Below are positions 61,529 to 64,000 of a stretch of DNA of 64,000 nt, piece by piece. The stretch is from NCBI RefSeq assembly GCF_014851395.1, contig NW_024040485.1, positions 14,577,587-14,641,586 on the forward strand. The letters run 5' to 3'. Source of the DNA: Micropterus salmoides. Taxonomy: Eukaryota; Chordata; Actinopteri; Centrarchiformes; Centrarchidae. The translations under genes and the position numbers were made by a program. The stretch's first letter is position 1; each line of letters starts with the position of its first letter. Under the pieces are notes generated by a model. It was not told the DNA's origin, did no database searches, and saw only the letters and a list, made by a program, of their open reading frames with translations.

Positions 61529-64000
61529 GTGAGTGCTGCTCCACTATATTTGTGCAGTTCATTGTCTCTGTGAAATTCTTCTATTGTTTGGTTGCAGCGT
61601 GGCATGTTACAGATGGCTGCCTTTAAATTTTGGATGTAATTCAGGTGTGATAAAGAAAAGAGGGTTGTGTTAGTCTTGGGGAAAGGGCTAATTTGCAGAC
61701 AGAAATTACAGATTCACCTTAGAATGAGGGATAGCTCCCAGTGGGATTGCGCCGTTTCAAATCCCCGTGTCTTTATTACCATGAGGCAAACTGAGGCACT
61801 CGCTGCAGCTGAAGCTTGGACCCTATCAAATTCTTTAATCTCAGGCCTCATCCAAAACCATTATATATACACTTCTGGGAATACGTTTAAGAAGTATTGT
61901 GCACAGTATGTCAGAGGTTATCCTCTCCTCCTTACATTGGGATTTCAAGTTGTGTTGCCATGGTTACTCTCGGCAACTTCACAGAAGCCTTTTTTTTGCT
62001 ATAGATCAGGAGATAATGGACATCCTATTGTGCGATAATATTTCTAAAACCACCAGCCTGAAGTGTGTGTAAATTATGGACCACATGGTGAATCGGGGCA
62101 GAAGAGAGGCTAGAAACAGAGATCAATTACAGTGAAGGATCTTGTCAGGCGGTTAGGGGGGTTTAAATTAATCTGTGAAGTGCTGAGAGGCGACATATGT
62201 GTCATCAGACAGAGACCTTACATTAAAGTGATGATGGGCTTAATTACCTGACAGCAGCCACCTTACCCCATAGAGCTGCTGGGCTAAGTCTCCTGTATGA
62301 AGTGGGGAAACAAGGAGCTTGACCCGACTTCATGTTATGTTAGAGGCTCAGGTTGCCTCTGAGCACTGGTCTGGATTAGCTTATGATTTTTAACTTCTGG
62401 ATATTCAGGAGGGGCTAGCAGGGGGAAATCTGATTCTTGACCTGAGCTATTGAAGGGGGGGCGGGTTGGCGTTGATGTCTCAATGGTGGCTGTGTGCTCC
62501 TGATCTCTGGCCTCTTGTCAACACGTCTGTTTGTTTTCCTGCCGTTCCCTGGAATCTCCCTAGCATGAAAACTCAACACCCAAGGGGGGGCTCTAAGTTT
62601 GTGTCTGTTTTGCTGAACAACTACAGCCTCAATTAAGAGTATGTTAGACAAGATATGAAAAATACTCAAATTTTAATCAGTTCTCCATGCATGCAAACTG
62701 CCTGCTCGACTGTTCACGTCCTGATGTATGTAAATGTAATTAACAACTGAATTATCATAATTACCCTCCTTGTCTCAAAAGAGACTCAGGGAGAGGAGGA
62801 AAGTGGCCATCACAGAGCATTTTCAATGATGGGTTTTAATGTGCTCTCTCAGCTACTGTAATGCCTCGGTAAACATAAATGCCACATAGGCTTAGTGTTG
62901 CCACTTGGTGCAGGAACAGTGCATTTAATCAAGGAACCCCACAGAACATAGTTGTTGATTTCACTCATTATTCTAAGTACCCGTCCTGCCACTGTTTTGT
63001 TATTGGGAACCAATCAGAAATGCATCCTTGCAGCAGAACTTGTCACTGTGGATCATTAAGTGTGTTTTATGGGAACATTTTGGGATGTTGTGAGCAACAA
63101 GAAGGAGAGAGGAGGCATCTCGAGATGCCATGGCCAGCAGCAGCATGTCGGGCTTTGTGAATGGCACTTGAAAATAATTGGTTCTTGTTTATTAGGTTTT
63201 TTCAGATCGACACCTTTAACTTCTTTACTGTGTAGCTATTAGGATTTATTGCTGCCCATGATATGGCGTTGAATTAAACAACCTATTCTGCAGGGTAATC
63301 TAATGGCGCTGAAATAATGTCTCTCTCTCTCTGAAACTCAGGGCCACTTGAGGCGTAAAGGAAATTAATTGTGCCCATTAAGATTCATCGACCACAGAGT
63401 GAAGTTACGTCGAACACCAAACCCAGTGTATTTCTCTCCTTTGTAGAACTCATGTAACACAATGAGCGCCTGTGTCCTTTTCTGTCAGAAGCATCAACCT
63501 TGGCTATAGTGCTCATCCTAGAGAGGCACTGAAGTGCCGGCAGGATTAGGGGTTTATATTAAGGGAGTTCAACTAAGTGATCAAAGCAGAAAATAATTGA
63601 CCTTAGCAACATGTCGGTATTGCCTTTACCTTATGTAGAGTGTTTGTTACACTGCGGGTTTCTTAATTCTCGCCCCGTTTGAAGTCATTAGCTAAGATCA
63701 TTCCCCATATTGATCTTTCTGCTTATTGTTCCAAACAATTCACACGCATTTAAAGAAAATGTCTATGCTCTGTTAATGCACTGTGAACACAAAACACCAA
63801 TGATCAATACTAATAGAGAGTCCCCCTCCTCAGAGGTCTCCCTAAAAGAGGTGCATGCCAATAAAAAGCACACCTAAGTGCCAACCGTTACTATTCTCTG
63901 TGATGTGCAGATGCAGTAACTGATTTCAGTCCAATGAATTCAAAAAACCAATCAGAAGAGCTGGTAATTGTCGACAGTATTTCAAACTAAGAAGGAGAGA
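61529..64000 (+). other. adgrl2: Start of intron 6 of adgrl2 (runs off the window)
   Basis: This stretch begins GTGAGT. I found no exon matching the Ser/Thr-rich linker or hormone-binding region that follows the olfactomedin domain in latrophilins, so the intron continues past 64000. Segments at about 62180-62300 and 63290-63400 are free of recognisable repeats and rich in TTAATTA-like words, and are weak candidates for conserved non-coding DNA. Confidence 0.75.

Noticed and set aside
61529..61626. Extension of the olfactomedin exon to the stop at 61624-61626
   Set aside because: A consensus donor GTGAGT sits exactly at the end of latrophilin homology; the tail beyond it has no similarity to the family. 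A retained-intron truncated form cannot be excluded but has no support here.
1..64000. CRISPR arrays, prophage, bacterial operons or a novel defence system
   Set aside because: The sequence is vertebrate nuclear DNA with split exons and SINEs; tandem repeats present are microsatellites or minisatellites without spacers.

Overview
The window is vertebrate nuclear DNA, almost certainly from a teleost fish and probably a percomorph. Coding exons are short and far apart, with canonical GT-AG introns. The non-coding DNA carries tRNA-derived SINEs, a broken Tc1-like transposon, TTAA-flanked non-autonomous DNA elements and many microsatellites. There is no operon, CRISPR array, rRNA gene or bacterial feature.

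One protein-coding gene is visible, on the + strand: the 5' part of a latrophilin (adhesion GPCR subfamily L). Its sequence fits latrophilin-2 (adgrl2) better than the L1 or L3 paralogues as I remember them. Five coding exons join in frame: signal peptide (36168-36243), two exons of the SUEL/galactose-binding lectin domain (51905-52118 and 56484-56593), a 15-nt microexon encoding KVEQ plus a final K (59503-59517), and one large olfactomedin exon (60728-61528). Together they encode the first 405 residues. The Ser/Thr-rich linker, hormone-binding, GAIN/GPS, seven-helix and cytoplasmic parts lie beyond the right edge. A CpG-rich block at about 16440-17168, ending in a consensus donor, is the probable promoter and first non-coding exon; it would splice to an acceptor at 36025-36026.

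Layout: 1-16440 is upstream DNA with no recognisable gene; it holds a TTAA-flanked element at 10.9 kb, a 64-bp minisatellite at 14.4 kb and a SINE at 15 kb. The range 16440-36026 is the promoter, first exon and intron 1; between 24 and 32.4 kb this intron holds a cluster of one diverged AATCGATTAATC-type repeat family. The range 36027-51904 is the signal-peptide exon and intron 2, which holds a 1.7-kb element with exact 18-bp terminal repeats and a three-layer nested insertion (SINE and Tc1 fragment inside another element). The range 51905-61528 contains the lectin, microexon and olfactomedin exons, with two more TTAA elements in introns 3 and 4. The range 61529-64000 is the start of the next intron.

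The assembled N-terminus is the extracellular adhesion module that in latrophilins binds teneurins (mainly the lectin domain) and FLRT proteins (the olfactomedin domain). The microexon sits between the two domains and is a known alternative-splicing site affecting teneurin binding. I found no previously undescribed system. The most useful points are the microexon with its nearby UGC motif, the several short upstream ORFs, and the set of TTAA-flanked elements, one of which sits exactly inside another repeat.
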